Shown: one piece after another, positions 44,891 to 53,807 of the stretch
Layout: each line of letters begins with the position of its first letter
Position numbering within the stretch: position 1 is the stretch's first letter
Origin: Sphingomonas panni
GTDB lineage: Bacteria; Pseudomonadota; Alphaproteobacteria; Sphingomonadales; Sphingomonadaceae
Length of the DNA: 64,000 nucleotides
Direction of reading: 5' to 3'
Assembly: GCF_022664435.1 (NCBI RefSeq)
Contig: NZ_JAKREU010000006.1
Coordinates: 186,001-250,000 of the forward strand
Position numbers and translations under genes: made by a program
The notes under the pieces: model-generated
What the model was told of the DNA's origin: nothing
What the model saw: only the letters and a program-made list of their open reading frames with translations
The model's database searches: none

Positions 44891-45502
44891 TTATCGGCGC
44901 GGTTCCGGCTCCATCACGCTCGGGCCGAGGCTCTGCAGCACCGCACGCGCGTCGAAGGCACGGACGTTGTTGTTCGGCTTCGGCCCGCGGCCCAGCACGA
45001 TCTCCGCCATCGCCTCATATTTGTCGACGGTGCGGATATCGACCGAGCGGTCGAAGAACGGATCGCCCCAGAACGGGTCCCAGGTGCGCCAGCCGAACGC
45101 CGGGCTGCGATAGCGCCAAGCCGGACCCCATCCACCCCAGCCGAAGCCCGCGCCCCAGCCACCGAAGCCGCCGACGCCCGGCGTCGAATAGGTACGGCTG
45201 CGCAGGTTGGTGTCGCGGTCGGCCATGATGAAATAGTCATAGCCCCGCTCCAGCGTCAGCTGCGCGGCGCGATAGAGCAGATAGCGCTCGACCGTCTCGC
45301 GCGACGTCAGGCTGTTGCCCGAAAAGCTGACCTGATAGCGGTTCGGCTCGATCTGCTGGTCGCTATAGCCGTTGCGATAGAAGCCCGAACCGGACGCCGG
45401 TTGGTACGGGGTGGGCGTGGCGCAGGCGGCGAGCGCCAGCGCTCCGACAAGGGTAGTGCCGATCGCCCGCAGGCGGGCACGCGGGGTAGGGTGCAGCAAC
45501 AT
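44891..45502 (-). CDS. CC0125/CC1285-type lipoprotein
   Basis: A 203-residue lipoprotein. The signal peptide ends in the lipobox ALAAC (Cys at about residue 26). The conserved middle is GYSDQQIEPNRYQVSFSGN followed by ETVERYLLYRAAQLTLERGY. A Gly/Trp/aromatic-rich stretch follows (GFGGWGAGFGWGGWGP). I recognise the middle block as the CC0125/CC1285 lipoprotein family of alphaproteobacteria; its function is unknown. GGAGAAACTG directly precedes ATG 45502, which decides this start over upstream in-frame ATGs. The product is probably placed in the outer membrane. Confidence 0.82.
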   Translation of the reverse strand: MLLHPTPRARLRAIGTTLVGALALAACATPTPYQPASGSGFYRNGYSDQQIEPNRYQVSFSGNSLTSRETVERYLLYRAAQLTLERGYDYFIMADRDTNLRSRTYSTPGVGGFGGWGAGFGWGGWGPAWRYRSPAFGWRTWDPFWGDPFFDRSVDIRTVDKYEAMAEIVLGRGPKPNNNVRAFDARAVLQSLGPSVMEPEPRR

Positions 45503-45736
45503 CAGTTTCTCCAATGCCGCCATGGCTACCGACCCATGGCGATGTTCCATTGCGTCAAGAACGATCCGTCGGGGGTTCGGGTCCGTGGACATGAGCCGAT
45601 GGAACGTGCCGTACATCAGATTAGCCGTTGCTGAACGCCCTCTGACGAAACTGCACTGGTACATTGGTCTTAAACGACCAAAGGCGGAGCAACCGCCCCG
45701 CCTTGTCCGCCCGGTCCTGCCGGGGGGTGTCGCTGG

Positions 45737-45808
45737 CTCCCTGAGTAGGATTCGAACCTACGGCCGCTCGATTAACAGTCGAGAGCTCTACCGCTGAGCT
45801 ATCAGGGA
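45737..45808 (-). tRNA. tRNA-Asn (anticodon GTT)
   Basis: On the minus strand the sequence folds as a 72-nt tRNA. Acceptor TCCCTGA pairs with TCAGGGA, the D-arm is GCTC-AGCGGTA-GAGC, and the anticodon stem CTCGA/TCGAG carries loop CTGTTAA (GTT). The T-arm is GTAGG-TTCGAAT-CCTAC. The discriminator is G and CCA is not encoded. It stands alone just downstream of nadK on the same strand. Confidence 0.97.
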
Positions 45809-45876
45809 ACAACTGCGAGGCCGCGTCTTTAGCAGCGGATTCGGGCTTTGCAACGCCTAATTTCATTTTTCTGAAA

Positions 45877-46647
45877 TCAGCTGGCGAACTGCTCCATGGT
45901 GATGCGGTCGTCGAGGGCGTGCTCGGGGTCGAACAGCAAGGTCAGGTCGCGCACCCGGTCGACCGCGACATCGACCTGCGCCACGTCGCGCACCTCGCGC
46001 TGGTCGGCGACGGCCGATACGGGGCGCTTGTCCGGCTCCAGTACGCGCAGCGTGATGCGCGCCTTGTCGGGCAGGATGGCACCGCGCCAGCGACGCGGGC
46101 GGAACGGGCTGATCGGCGTCAGCGCCAGCATCCCCGACCCCATCGGCAGGATCGGACCGTTGGCCGACAGGTTATAGGCGGTCGATCCGGCCGGCGTCGC
46201 CGCCAGGATGCCGTCGCACACCAGTTCGGGCATGACGATGCGGTCGTTGAGCGACACCTCCAGCTTCGCGGTCTGGCGCGTCTCGCGCAGCAGCGAGACT
46301 TCGTTGATCGCGGGCAGGACGCGCACCTCGCCGTCCATCGTCGTCGCGGTCATGGTCAGCGGCGATACGCGGAACGGCTTGGCCCGGCCCAGCCGCCGGT
46401 CCAGCTCGTCCATGCGCCATTCGTTCATCAGGAACCCGACCGTGCCGAGGTTCATGCCGAACACCGGTACCGTATTGCGCCGCTCCAGCAGCATGTGCAG
46501 CACCTGCAACAGGAAGCCGTCGCCACCCAGTGCGACGATCAGGTCGGCATCCTCGACCCCGACCCAGTCATAGCGCGCGCGCAGCGTCTCCTCCGCCGCG
46601 CGCGCCTGTGCGGTGGGGGAGGCCAGCAGGGCAAGGCGCGTCGTCAT
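45877..46647 (-). CDS. nadK: NAD kinase
   Basis: A 256-residue cytosolic enzyme making NADP from NAD with ATP. Key motifs are the GGDGFLLQVLH nucleotide-binding loop with its catalytic Asp, then GMNLGTVGFLMNE, and the second-domain signature ILAATPAGSTAYNLSANGPILP. Length is typical. The start overlaps the moaA stop (ATGA), so moaA and nadK are translated together. A tRNA-Asn gene follows 68 bp downstream on the same strand. Confidence 0.96.
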   Translation of the reverse strand: MTTRLALLASPTAQARAAEETLRARYDWVGVEDADLIVALGGDGFLLQVLHMLLERRNTVPVFGMNLGTVGFLMNEWRMDELDRRLGRAKPFRVSPLTMTATTMDGEVRVLPAINEVSLLRETRQTAKLEVSLNDRIVMPELVCDGILAATPAGSTAYNLSANGPILPMGSGMLALTPISPFRPRRWRGAILPDKARITLRVLEPDKRPVSAVADQREVRDVAQVDVAVDRVRDLTLLFDPEHALDDRITMEQFAS

Positions 46648-47642
46648 CCGCCGGTCACACTCATATGGCGGGCGACGGCGGGCGCCGCCCCGGTTTCGAT
46701 GCGGAAGTCGTGCGCGGCGGGCTTGCGCGGCAGCGCGGCGTCGAGCGCGGCATCGACCGCCGCGATCCCGCCCTCGCGCAATGCGTCCTTCAGGTCGACA
46801 TGGTCGTCATGGCCGAGGCACAAATACAGCTTGCCCTCGGTCGTCAGCCGTACGCGGTTGCAGCCCGCACAGAAATTGGCGGTCAGCGGCGAGATGAGGC
46901 CGAGGCGATTGCCATGTTCGCCCACGCGCCAGTAACGCGCCGGGCCACCGGTCTGGTGGCTGTCGCGGGTCAGGGTGAAACGTTGCGACAGCGTATCGAA
47001 CACGCGGGTCAGCGGCACGAACCGGTCGGTGCGGTCCTCGTCGATCGCGCCCAGCGGCATGGTTTCGATCAGCGACAGGTCATGCCCCTCGCGCCCGCAC
47101 CAGTCGAGCATGTCGCCGACATGATCCTCGTTCAGCCCTTTCAGGACCACCATGTTGATCTTGATCGCGATGCCCGCATCCCGCGCCGCGGCGATACCGT
47201 CCAGCACCTGCGCCACGTCGCCGTGCCGCGTGACGTAGCGGAACACGTCTGCGTCGAGACTGTCGAGGCTAACATTTATCCGGCGGATACCGGCACCGGC
47301 CAGCGCCGGCGCATGGTCGCGCAACCGCGTGGCGTTGGTGGTCATGGTCAGCTCGGACAGGCCGTTCCCGACCATCCGCCCCAGCCGCTGGCACAGTTCG
47401 GTGACCCCGCGCCGGACCAGCGGTTCGCCCCCCGACAGGCGGATCTTGTCGATCCCGCGCGCCACGAACCGCTCGGCGATCAACGCGATCTCCTCGAGGC
47501 TCAGCACCTTCGAGCGCGGCAGGAAGGTCATCGCCTCCGCCATGCAATAGCGGCAGCGCAGGTCGCACCGGTCGGTAACCGATATGCGCAGATAGCGGAT
47601 GGTGCGGCCATGCGCATCGATGAGGGAAGGGGCGCAGGACAT
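46644..47642 (-). CDS. moaA: GTP 3',8-cyclase MoaA
   Basis: A 332-residue radical SAM enzyme that starts molybdenum cofactor synthesis. The first [4Fe-4S] site is DRCDLRCRYC (Cys26, Cys30, Cys33). The GTP-site cluster uses FCAGCNRVRLT and a later Cys in GKLYLCLG. RLSGGEPLVRRG and the C-terminal Gly-Gly needed for activity are both present. Other moa genes are not in the window. The EAL gene is divergent upstream. Confidence 0.97.
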   Translation of the reverse strand: MSCAPSLIDAHGRTIRYLRISVTDRCDLRCRYCMAEAMTFLPRSKVLSLEEIALIAERFVARGIDKIRLSGGEPLVRRGVTELCQRLGRMVGNGLSELTMTTNATRLRDHAPALAGAGIRRINVSLDSLDADVFRYVTRHGDVAQVLDGIAAARDAGIAIKINMVVLKGLNEDHVGDMLDWCGREGHDLSLIETMPLGAIDEDRTDRFVPLTRVFDTLSQRFTLTRDSHQTGGPARYWRVGEHGNRLGLISPLTANFCAGCNRVRLTTEGKLYLCLGHDDHVDLKDALREGGIAAVDAALDAALPRKPAAHDFRIETGAAPAVARHMSVTGG

Positions 47643-47735
47643 TGCGGCCTAAGCTAGGGTGCCGCGACGGACCATACAAGCTGTCCATTGCCGCCGCCCG
47701 CTTGTGCCCATAGAGTCCGCGTCCATGGGTGGAAT

Positions 47736-49706
47736 TTGACCGCATGGTCGGGCCATGACGCGGCGCAGCAGCGCGCGCTGTTCGTGCTGTCGTTTCGGCA
47801 GCGCGACGAACTCGCCGCGATCCTGTCGCGGGCCGGGTGGCGGGTCGTTGCCGCCCGCCGCGCCGATGGCCTGCGCCAGCGTGTCGCCGCCAGCGGCACG
47901 GCGATCGCCATCGTCGATACCCGCGGCGCGATCGACGAAGGGATCGCCGCCACGGCCGAACTCGCCCGTACCGCCGGCCATGGCGATGCACTGCTCGTGC
48001 TGGTGTCGCGCGGCGATACCGACCGGCTGCGCGCGCTGCACGATGCCGGGGCGACCCATTTCCTCGTCAGCCCGATCGGCGGGGAGGTGCTGTTGCAGGC
48101 GGTGCGATCCGCCGAACGGCATGTCGTGCGGATGGGCGGCGGCTGGCACGATCCGACGGCGGGCGCGGGCGCGCCGCTGGGCTGGCGGCACGATGCCGAA
48201 CGCGGCACGCTGCAACTGACGCCTGCCTTGGCGGAGGCGACGGGCTTTGCCGAAACCGGCGATCCGCGGGCGCTGTTGCGGTCGCTCGGGCCGGAGGGGC
48301 GGCGGATCGCGCTGGCGGCGCTGCGGCGGCTGACCGATCACCTGCCTGCCACTGCCTTTGCCCATGATCTTCCGGGACTGGGGCGGGTGGTGCAGCATGT
48401 CGCGCGCGATCCGCATAGCGGGCGGTTGCACGCATTGATCGAACCGCTGGCGCGCGTCGGCAATATCGGCGCGGCGGTGCGCGAGGCGCTGGGATCGGTG
48501 CGCGACCTCGCCGGGGCGCAGCGCTGGCTGGATCGGCGGATCGACGCGGGCGAACGGCCCGGCCTGCGCGTGCTGGCGATCGGCGGGATCGATCCGGTCA
48601 ACCGGCAACAGGGGCGGGTGGTCGGCGACGCGCTGCTGCGCGCGGTCGAACGGCGGATCGAACAGGCGGTGCGCGATGCGGGTGTTGCACGTGCCGCGCT
48701 GGCCCGGCTGGGCGGGACCGAATTCGCGGTGCTGCTGCCGCACGGGGCCGATGCCGGGCTGGCGGCGGCGCTGGCGCAGGCATTGGCGCGGCCGTTCGTC
48801 GCCGGCAGCGCGATGGTCACGCTAAGCCTGCAACAGGCTTATGCGCTGGCCGAACCGGGGGAGGCGGGCGATGCCCTCATCCTTCGGGTGCAGCGCGCCC
48901 TGCCGGGTGCGCGGGCCGACGATGCGGAAGGACCGCCGGCCGGAGGAAGCGCCGAGGCGCTGGCGGGCGAGGTCCATCGCGCGATCGGCCGGGGCGAAAT
49001 CGCGGTCCGGTTCCAGCCTCAGGTCGACCTGCTCGCCGGGCGGATCGTCGGGGTCGAGGCACTGGCGCGCTGGGAGCATCCCGACCGGGGCGAACTGGGT
49101 GCCGAGCTGCTGTTCGCCGCCGCCGCGCACGCCCGGCTGGCGGGTGCCTTGTCGGCGCATGTCCAGCATCTGGCGATGCGGATCGCGGCGGAATGGGATG
49201 GGCCGCTCTCCCGGCTGCGGCTGTCGATCAACGTGACGGCGGAGGATGTGGCGCAGGCCGACTTCGCCGACACCCTGCTGGCCGCCGCCGACGACAGCGG
49301 TTTCCCGCGCGACCGGCTGACCGTGGAGATTACCGAAAGCGGGCTGATCGCCGAACTGGGCGAAGCGGCGGGTCTGCTCGCGACATTGCGCGCCGCCGGG
49401 TGTCGGGTCGCGATCGACGATTTCGGGACCGGCTATTCCAGCCTCGCCTATCTCAAGGCCTTGCCGCTGGATTACCTCAAGCTCGACCGGCGGCTGACGC
49501 AGGATATCGTCGGGTCGCATCGCGACCGGGTGGTGGTGCGCGGGGTGATCGACATGGCGCGCTCGCTCGACCTGACGATCATCGCCGAAGGGGTGGAGAC
49601 GGTCGAGCAGCGCGACGCGCTCGCGACCGAGGGGTGTCAGCTCTATCAGGGATTCCTGTGCGCCGAACCGCTGACGGTCCCGGCGCTGACGGCGTTGCTG
49701 CGGTAG
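47736..49706 (+). CDS. c-di-GMP phosphodiesterase with degenerate GGDEF domain
   Basis: A protein of about 656 residues. The N-terminal 110 residues resemble a receiver-like fold (LFVLSFRQRDELAAILSRAGW). A GGDEF domain whose signature is GGTEF follows, so cyclase activity is doubtful. The C-terminal EAL domain keeps EALARWEHP, INVT, EITES, DDFGTGYSSLAYL, YLKLDR, EGVET and YQGF. These provide the metal and catalytic residues, predicting active c-di-GMP hydrolysis. The start is uncertain: in-frame TTG 47688, TTG 47736 and GTG 47784 are possible, and GGTGGA precedes 47736. Confidence 0.88.
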   Translation: MTAWSGHDAAQQRALFVLSFRQRDELAAILSRAGWRVVAARRADGLRQRVAASGTAIAIVDTRGAIDEGIAATAELARTAGHGDALLVLVSRGDTDRLRALHDAGATHFLVSPIGGEVLLQAVRSAERHVVRMGGGWHDPTAGAGAPLGWRHDAERGTLQLTPALAEATGFAETGDPRALLRSLGPEGRRIALAALRRLTDHLPATAFAHDLPGLGRVVQHVARDPHSGRLHALIEPLARVGNIGAAVREALGSVRDLAGAQRWLDRRIDAGERPGLRVLAIGGIDPVNRQQGRVVGDALLRAVERRIEQAVRDAGVARAALARLGGTEFAVLLPHGADAGLAAALAQALARPFVAGSAMVTLSLQQAYALAEPGEAGDALILRVQRALPGARADDAEGPPAGGSAEALAGEVHRAIGRGEIAVRFQPQVDLLAGRIVGVEALARWEHPDRGELGAELLFAAAAHARLAGALSAHVQHLAMRIAAEWDGPLSRLRLSINVTAEDVAQADFADTLLAAADDSGFPRDRLTVEITESGLIAELGEAAGLLATLRAAGCRVAIDDFGTGYSSLAYLKALPLDYLKLDRRLTQDIVGSHRDRVVVRGVIDMARSLDLTIIAEGVETVEQRDALATEGCQLYQGFLCAEPLTVPALTALLR

Positions 49707-49725
49707 AAACCCTTGAAGTTTCAAC

Positions 49726-49806
49726 GTCACCCCAGCGCAGGCTGGGGTCTCAAGCGGCTCCTGCGGCGTGCTGTCACCGGGAGATCCCAGCCTTCGCTGG
49801 GATGAC
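49726..49806. repeat. 81-bp palindromic element, subfamily A
   Basis: The arms at 49726-49751 and 49781-49806 are inverted with three differences, and the spacer is 29 nt. Size, left arm and much of the spacer (AGCGGCTCCTG, terminal CCGG) match the 4330-4410 element. The right arm has decayed toward the GGGAT variant. It lies between the convergent EAL and dadA genes. Confidence 0.9.
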
Positions 49807-49813
49807 GTTTGGT

Positions 49814-51067
49814 TCAGGAGTAGCGCGCGATCGACAAATCCCCCGTCTCGATCGCCGCGCGCCTGCCCGACATCAGGTCGGCGATCACCGCCGCCGATCC
49901 GCACGCCATGGTCCAGCCGAGCGTTCCATGGCCGGTATTCAGGAACAGGTTGCCGAACTTCGTCGCGCCCACCACCGGCGTGCTGTCCGGCGTCATCGGG
50001 CGTAACCCGCTCCAATAGCTTGCCCGCGACGTATCGCCCGCGCCCGGAAACAGGCTGCCGAGCGAATATTCCAGCGTCGCACGCCGCGCTTCGGGCAGTT
50101 CGTTGTTGAAGCCCGAAATCTCCGCCATGCCGCCCACCCGGATGCGGTCGCCCAGCCGCGTGATCGCGACCTTGTAGCTTTCGTCGAGCAGCGTCGACAC
50201 CGGGGCGCGGGTTTCGTCGACGATCGGCACGGTGATCGAATAGCCCTTCACCGGATAGACCGGCAGCTTCAGGCCCAGCGGCGCGACCAGCTTCGGCGAG
50301 AAACTGCCCATCGCCACCAGATAGGCGTCGCCGGTGACGGTGCCGTGGTCCGTGTCGACGCCGACGATCCGGTCGCCCTGTCGCACCATGCGGCGGATGG
50401 TGGTGCCCATGCGGAACTCGACGCCTGCCGCCGCCGCCATCTCGGCCAGCCGGTTGGTGAACTTGAAACAGTCGCCCGTCTCGTCCCCCGGCAGCCGCAG
50501 CCCGCCCGCCAGCGGCTGGTTGCTGCCTGCCAGCCCCGGTTCGGCGGCGATGCAGCCCGCGCGGTCCAGCACCTCATAGGCGACGCCATCGGCCTTCAGG
50601 ACGGCGATGTCCTTCTCGATTCCGGCCAGCTGCTTTTCCTCGCGGAACAGCTGCAACGTGCCCTGCATACGTTCGTCATAGGTGATGCCGGTGGCGGCGC
50701 GCAGCTCGATCAGCTTGTCGCGGCTATACTCCGCCAGCCGAACCATCCGCCCCTTGTTCACCGCATAGTCGCGCGCATTGCAGTTGCCGAGCATCGCGAT
50801 CAGCCAGCGCAGCATCGCCATGTCGAACTGCGGGCGCAGGATCAGCGGGGCATGTTCCATGAACAGCCACTTCATCGCCTTGGCCGGAATGCCCGGCGCG
50901 GCCCAGGGGGAGGCATAGCCCGGCGAAATCTCGCCCGCATTGGCGAAGCTGGTCTCCAGCGCAGGCCCCGCCTGCCGGTCGATCACGACCACCTCATGCC
51001 CGGCCTGTGCCAGATACCATGCGGAGGTGACGCCGATCACCCCCGCGCCCAGGATCACGATCCGCAT
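49814..51067 (-). CDS. dadA: D-amino acid dehydrogenase small subunit DadA
   Basis: A 417-residue membrane-associated FAD enzyme that oxidises D-alanine and other D-amino acids to 2-oxo acids, feeding electrons to the quinone pool. The FAD motif is [20 protein letters not shown] at the N-terminus. The DadA pattern continues with [14 protein letters not shown] and AKMRWLF-like [11 protein letters not shown]. The C-terminal FAD block ends [14 protein letters not shown]. It overlaps alr by 13 bp, giving an alr-dadA operon that racemises L-alanine and then oxidises the D form. Confidence 0.96.
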   Translation of the reverse strand: MRIVILGAGVIGVTSAWYLAQAGHEVVVIDRQAGPALETSFANAGEISPGYASPWAAPGIPAKAMKWLFMEHAPLILRPQFDMAMLRWLIAMLGNCNARDYAVNKGRMVRLAEYSRDKLIELRAATGITYDERMQGTLQLFREEKQLAGIEKDIAVLKADGVAYEVLDRAGCIAAEPGLAGSNQPLAGGLRLPGDETGDCFKFTNRLAEMAAAAGVEFRMGTTIRRMVRQGDRIVGVDTDHGTVTGDAYLVAMGSFSPKLVAPLGLKLPVYPVKGYSITVPIVDETRAPVSTLLDESYKVAITRLGDRIRVGGMAEISGFNNELPEARRATLEYSLGSLFPGAGDTSRASYWSGLRPMTPDSTPVVGATKFGNLFLNTGHGTLGWTMACGSAAVIADLMSGRRAAIETGDLSIARYS

Positions 51068-52167
51068 GTTGCGTCCTCTTGTTCGCGCACCGCCACGATC
51101 CGCCGGGCATGGCGGTGGCGCAGGCTGGTCAGGATTTCATAGGCGATGGTCCCGGCATCGGCCGCGACCTGGTCGATGCTCTGGTGCGGACCGATCAGCT
51201 CGGCATGGCTCGCCCCGACGAGCAGGTCGAGCGGCACATCGGTCACGTCGATGCAGATGCTGTCCATCGACACCCGCCCGGCGATCGGCGCGCGCACCCC
51301 GGCGACATAGGCCGCCCCCCGGTTGCTCAGCATCCGCGGCCAGCCATCGGCATAGCCATAGGACAAGGTCGCGATCCGCCGGTCGTGATCCGTAACCGAG
51401 GTCAGCCCATAGCCGACGCCCGTGCCCGCCGGCACGTCGCGCCACTGCACGATCCGCGCGTCGAGCGCGACGACCGGCCGCATCGGGTTCGCCCGGTCCT
51501 CCTGCGGTGCGCCGCCATAGAGCGCGATGCCCGGCCGCACGAGGTCGCCGTGAAAGCCCCCGCCCAGAAAGGCACCGCCCGAATTGGCCAGCGATCGCTC
51601 GGCACCCGGCAGCATCGCCGCCAGTTCGTCGAACCGCGCCCGCTGCGCATCGTTGGCGTTCGCGTCCGGCGCGTCGCCGCACGCCAGGTGGCTCATGACC
51701 AGCACCACGTCGATATCGGCGAGCTGTCGCGGATCGGCGGCGATCGCCGCCACCTCCGCCGCAGTCATGCCCAGCCGCGACATGCCGCTGTCGACCTGCA
51801 GCGCGGCGGGCAGCCGCCGCCCGTTGATCCGCGCCGCCGCGCCCCAGCGCGCCATGTCCGCCGGGCAGTTCAGCACCGGCACGGCATCGGCGGCGATCAG
51901 CGCCGATTCCTCCCCCGGCGCGATCCCGTTCAGCACGAACAGCCGCGCATCGGCGGGCAGGGTAGGGCGCAGCGCGCTCGCCTCGCCGGTCAGCGCGACG
52001 AAGAAGTCGCGGCAGCCCGCACGGTACAGCGCATCGGCAACGATCGCCGCGCCCAGGCCATAGCCATCGGCCTTCACCACGCCCGCCGCCCGCGCCGGGG
52101 CGACGGTCGCCGCGATGGTCCGGTAATTGGCGACCAGTGCGTTCAGGTCGATCGTCAGCAATGCCAT
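51055..52167 (-). CDS. alr: Alanine racemase, catabolic
   Basis: A 370-residue PLP enzyme interconverting L- and D-alanine. The PLP-lysine region is [17 protein letters not shown], and other family blocks are [23 protein letters not shown]-type [10 protein letters not shown] and [14 protein letters not shown]. Pairing with dadA and a divergent Lrp regulator points to the catabolic racemase (DadX role). It would also supply D-Ala for peptidoglycan if no other racemase exists. The promoter lies in the 122-bp gap shared with lrp. Confidence 0.95.
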   Translation of the reverse strand: MALLTIDLNALVANYRTIAATVAPARAAGVVKADGYGLGAAIVADALYRAGCRDFFVALTGEASALRPTLPADARLFVLNGIAPGEESALIAADAVPVLNCPADMARWGAAARINGRRLPAALQVDSGMSRLGMTAAEVAAIAADPRQLADIDVVLVMSHLACGDAPDANANDAQRARFDELAAMLPGAERSLANSGGAFLGGGFHGDLVRPGIALYGGAPQEDRANPMRPVVALDARIVQWRDVPAGTGVGYGLTSVTDHDRRIATLSYGYADGWPRMLSNRGAAYVAGVRAPIAGRVSMDSICIDVTDVPLDLLVGASHAELIGPHQSIDQVAADAGTIAYEILTSLRHRHARRIVAVREQEDATCGS

Positions 52168-52218
52168 CGGTTCCTTACTCTCCGTTGCGACAAGGTAGCG
52201 CCGAATTCACCGCAGGTT

Positions 52219-52284
52219 TTGCGATTGTGCCGCATCCCCTGCCATATTAGCGTCGTTACGCAACGAAATGCGGCACAAACGCAA
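52219..52284. promoter_or_regulatory. Long inverted repeat in the alr-dadA / lrp divergent promoter
   Basis: TTGCGATTGTGCCGCAT (52219-52235) and its near-exact reverse complement at 52268-52284 agree at 16 of 17 positions. Their centres are 49 bp apart, and a smaller CGTTACGCAACG repeat lies between. The layout suits paired binding by an Lrp-type octamer controlling both genes. Confidence 0.75.
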
Positions 52285-52289
52285 CGAAC

Positions 52290-52745
52290 ATGAATCTCGA
52301 CGCCATCGATCGCAAATTGCTGAACCTGTTGCGGCTCGACGCGCGTCGACCAAACAACGCGCTGGCGGCGGAGGTCGGGCTGTCGCCATCGGCCTGTCTG
52401 CGCCGCGTGCGGCTGCTGGAGGATGCCGGTGTCATTCGCGGTTACACCGTCGTCACCCGCGCCGATCCGGCCGACCATGGCGCGACGGTCATCGTGCAGG
52501 TGACGCTGGAGCGACAGACCGAGGAATATCTCTCCCGCTTCGAAGCGGCCGTGCGCCGCCATGCCGAAATCCAGGAATGCTGGCTGATGACCGGCCAGTC
52601 GGATTACTGGCTGCGCGTCGCCGTCGAATCGGCGGCGGCCTATGAGGCGCTGCACACCGACATCCTGTCGCGCCTGCCCGGCGTCACCCGGATCAATTCC
52701 AGTTTCGCGATGCGCAACGCGCTCATGCCGCGCCGGCGGGGGTAG
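52290..52745 (+). CDS. Lrp/AsnC family regulator of alr-dadA
   Basis: A 151-residue regulator. The N-terminal helix-turn-helix is DRKLLNLLRLDARRPNNALA with VGLSPSACLRRVRLLEDAGV. The C-terminal RAM effector domain includes IQECWLMTGQSDYWLRVAVE. It is divergent from alr-dadA across a repeat-bearing 122-bp gap. By analogy with Lrp/DadR regulators elsewhere it probably responds to alanine and activates or represses that operon. The target is inferred from position. Confidence 0.92.
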   Translation: MNLDAIDRKLLNLLRLDARRPNNALAAEVGLSPSACLRRVRLLEDAGVIRGYTVVTRADPADHGATVIVQVTLERQTEEYLSRFEAAVRRHAEIQECWLMTGQSDYWLRVAVESAAAYEALHTDILSRLPGVTRINSSFAMRNALMPRRRG

Positions 52746-52770
52746 GACTGCGGAGTATCTTCCGCACACT

Positions 52771-52891
52771 CCGTTCGCTTCGAGCGCAGGTTCGAGCTTG
52801 TCGAGAACCGAAGTCGAGAAGGCCGTGCCCCGGGCACCCCGTTCTCGACGGACGCTTCTCGACAAGCTCGAAGCTGCTCGAACCGAACGGG
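52771..52891. repeat. 121-bp palindromic element of the TTCGAGCTTGTCGAGAA type
   Basis: The left arm (52771-52808) contains GGTTCGAGCTTGTCGAGAAC. The right arm (52854-52891) contains CTTCTCGACAAGCTCGAAG and CTGCTCGAACCGAACGG. The inner hairpin has CCCCGGGCACCCC. It lies between the convergent lrp and RBBP9-like genes and fills that gap. Confidence 0.8.
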
Positions 52892-52913
52892 GTCGGGGTT
52901 GGGGGCCGGGCGC

Positions 52914-53447
52914 TTACCCCAACCCCGCCAGCTTCTCCGCCGTCCTGACATCATGCGCGACCACCGCACCGCTCAACCGGTCGATCAGCCGCAGCAGCGC
53001 ACCGCCGCGCACTGCCGTCCCGCCGGGCATCACCTCGCTGCCCCATTCGCGGGCCAGCGCCTCGATCCGACCGGTGCTGTCGAGCGTCATCGACCGGAAC
53101 GGCAGCAAGGTCGCGGGCGATGCGAACCGGGTGCCGACGTCGTCGGCCAGCGGATCGACCAGGATCGCGCCTGCCACCCGCTGCACATAATGCGACGGCG
53201 ACAGCCGCGCCCACCATGCCGCCGCGCGACAGCCCGCGCCATGCGCCAGCAGGATTACCTGCCGGTCGGCTTCCTCCACGAAGCGATCGATCCGCGCGCC
53301 CAGCATGTTGCGGGCGGCATCGGTTCCACCCCCCAGCGGCAACAGCGTCGCGCGCAATCGGTCGATCGCCTCGCCGAGCGCAGGCGGCGGGTTCCCATCG
53401 GACAGGGCAAGGATCGAATAGCGGTTCGTGGCAACGGCAACCATCAT
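52914..53447 (-). CDS. RBBP9/YdeN-like alpha/beta hydrolase fold protein lacking the nucleophile
   Basis: A 177-residue protein resembling the small RBBP9/YdeN serine-hydrolase family. It has a central helix-strand VILLAHGAGCRAAAWWARL and a later strand AGAILVDPLADD, which fit the fold. The usual nucleophile elbow of this family has a Ser (HSLGC-like); here it reads HGAGC, with Gly in that place, so hydrolase activity is doubtful. The C-terminal His region is also not obvious. The family call is by these two blocks and overall size. The start may be 53447 or the next ATG three bases on. Confidence 0.6.
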   Translation of the reverse strand: MMVAVATNRYSILALSDGNPPPALGEAIDRLRATLLPLGGGTDAARNMLGARIDRFVEEADRQVILLAHGAGCRAAAWWARLSPSHYVQRVAGAILVDPLADDVGTRFASPATLLPFRSMTLDSTGRIEALAREWGSEVMPGGTAVRGGALLRLIDRLSGAVVAHDVRTAEKLAGLG

Positions 53448-53807
53448 GTCGTCTCCCGTGCAGCGCGTGGGGAAGCGGGGAGGCTATCATGCCCGTGCCG
53501 CCGCGCAATCACCGAAACGCATCATGGCGGTAAAGCGATGCTTGCACACCGCCAGATGAGCGGCCGCCGAATCCGGAGCCGACCGTTATTCGGAGTCAGC
53601 GCATCTTCCCGTCCTTCCCGCGAAGGCGGGAATCCATAGCCGCCGACGTTTCGGCCGCATTCGGAACGCCGGCGCTTACGGACTCCCGCCTGTGCGGGAG
53701 CGACGATGGCGGTAAAACGGTTATTCGCGGAACTGACCGTCATCGAACGCTAAACCGGCTTTTAACCCTTTGGTGGCTTAAATCTTTGCAGGAAAGGGTT
53801 GCAGGGC
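53448..53807. other. Intergenic region with repeats, no supported gene
   Basis: This region holds a decayed palindromic element (53611-53705) and a short direct repeat ATGGCGGTAAA at 53524 and 53706. Open frames on the minus strand are composed of repeat sequence. The promoter of the following small gene should lie in its last 80 bp, where CTTTTAACCCTTTGGTGGCTT is AT-richer than its surroundings but split by no clear boxes. Confidence 0.5.
53611..53705. repeat. Paired palindromic element, subfamily D
   Basis: Hairpin TTCCCGCGAAGGCGGGAA (near 53615-53632) and opposite arm ACTCCCGCC-TGTG-CGGGAGCGAC (near 53682-53705) are the same type as the window's left edge and 5453. The spacer is about 45 nt and both arms are imperfect. 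Confidence 0.7.

Noticed and set aside
53522..53743. A 73-residue minus-strand frame before the small operon
   Set aside because: It is made largely of palindromic repeat sequence and has no start context.
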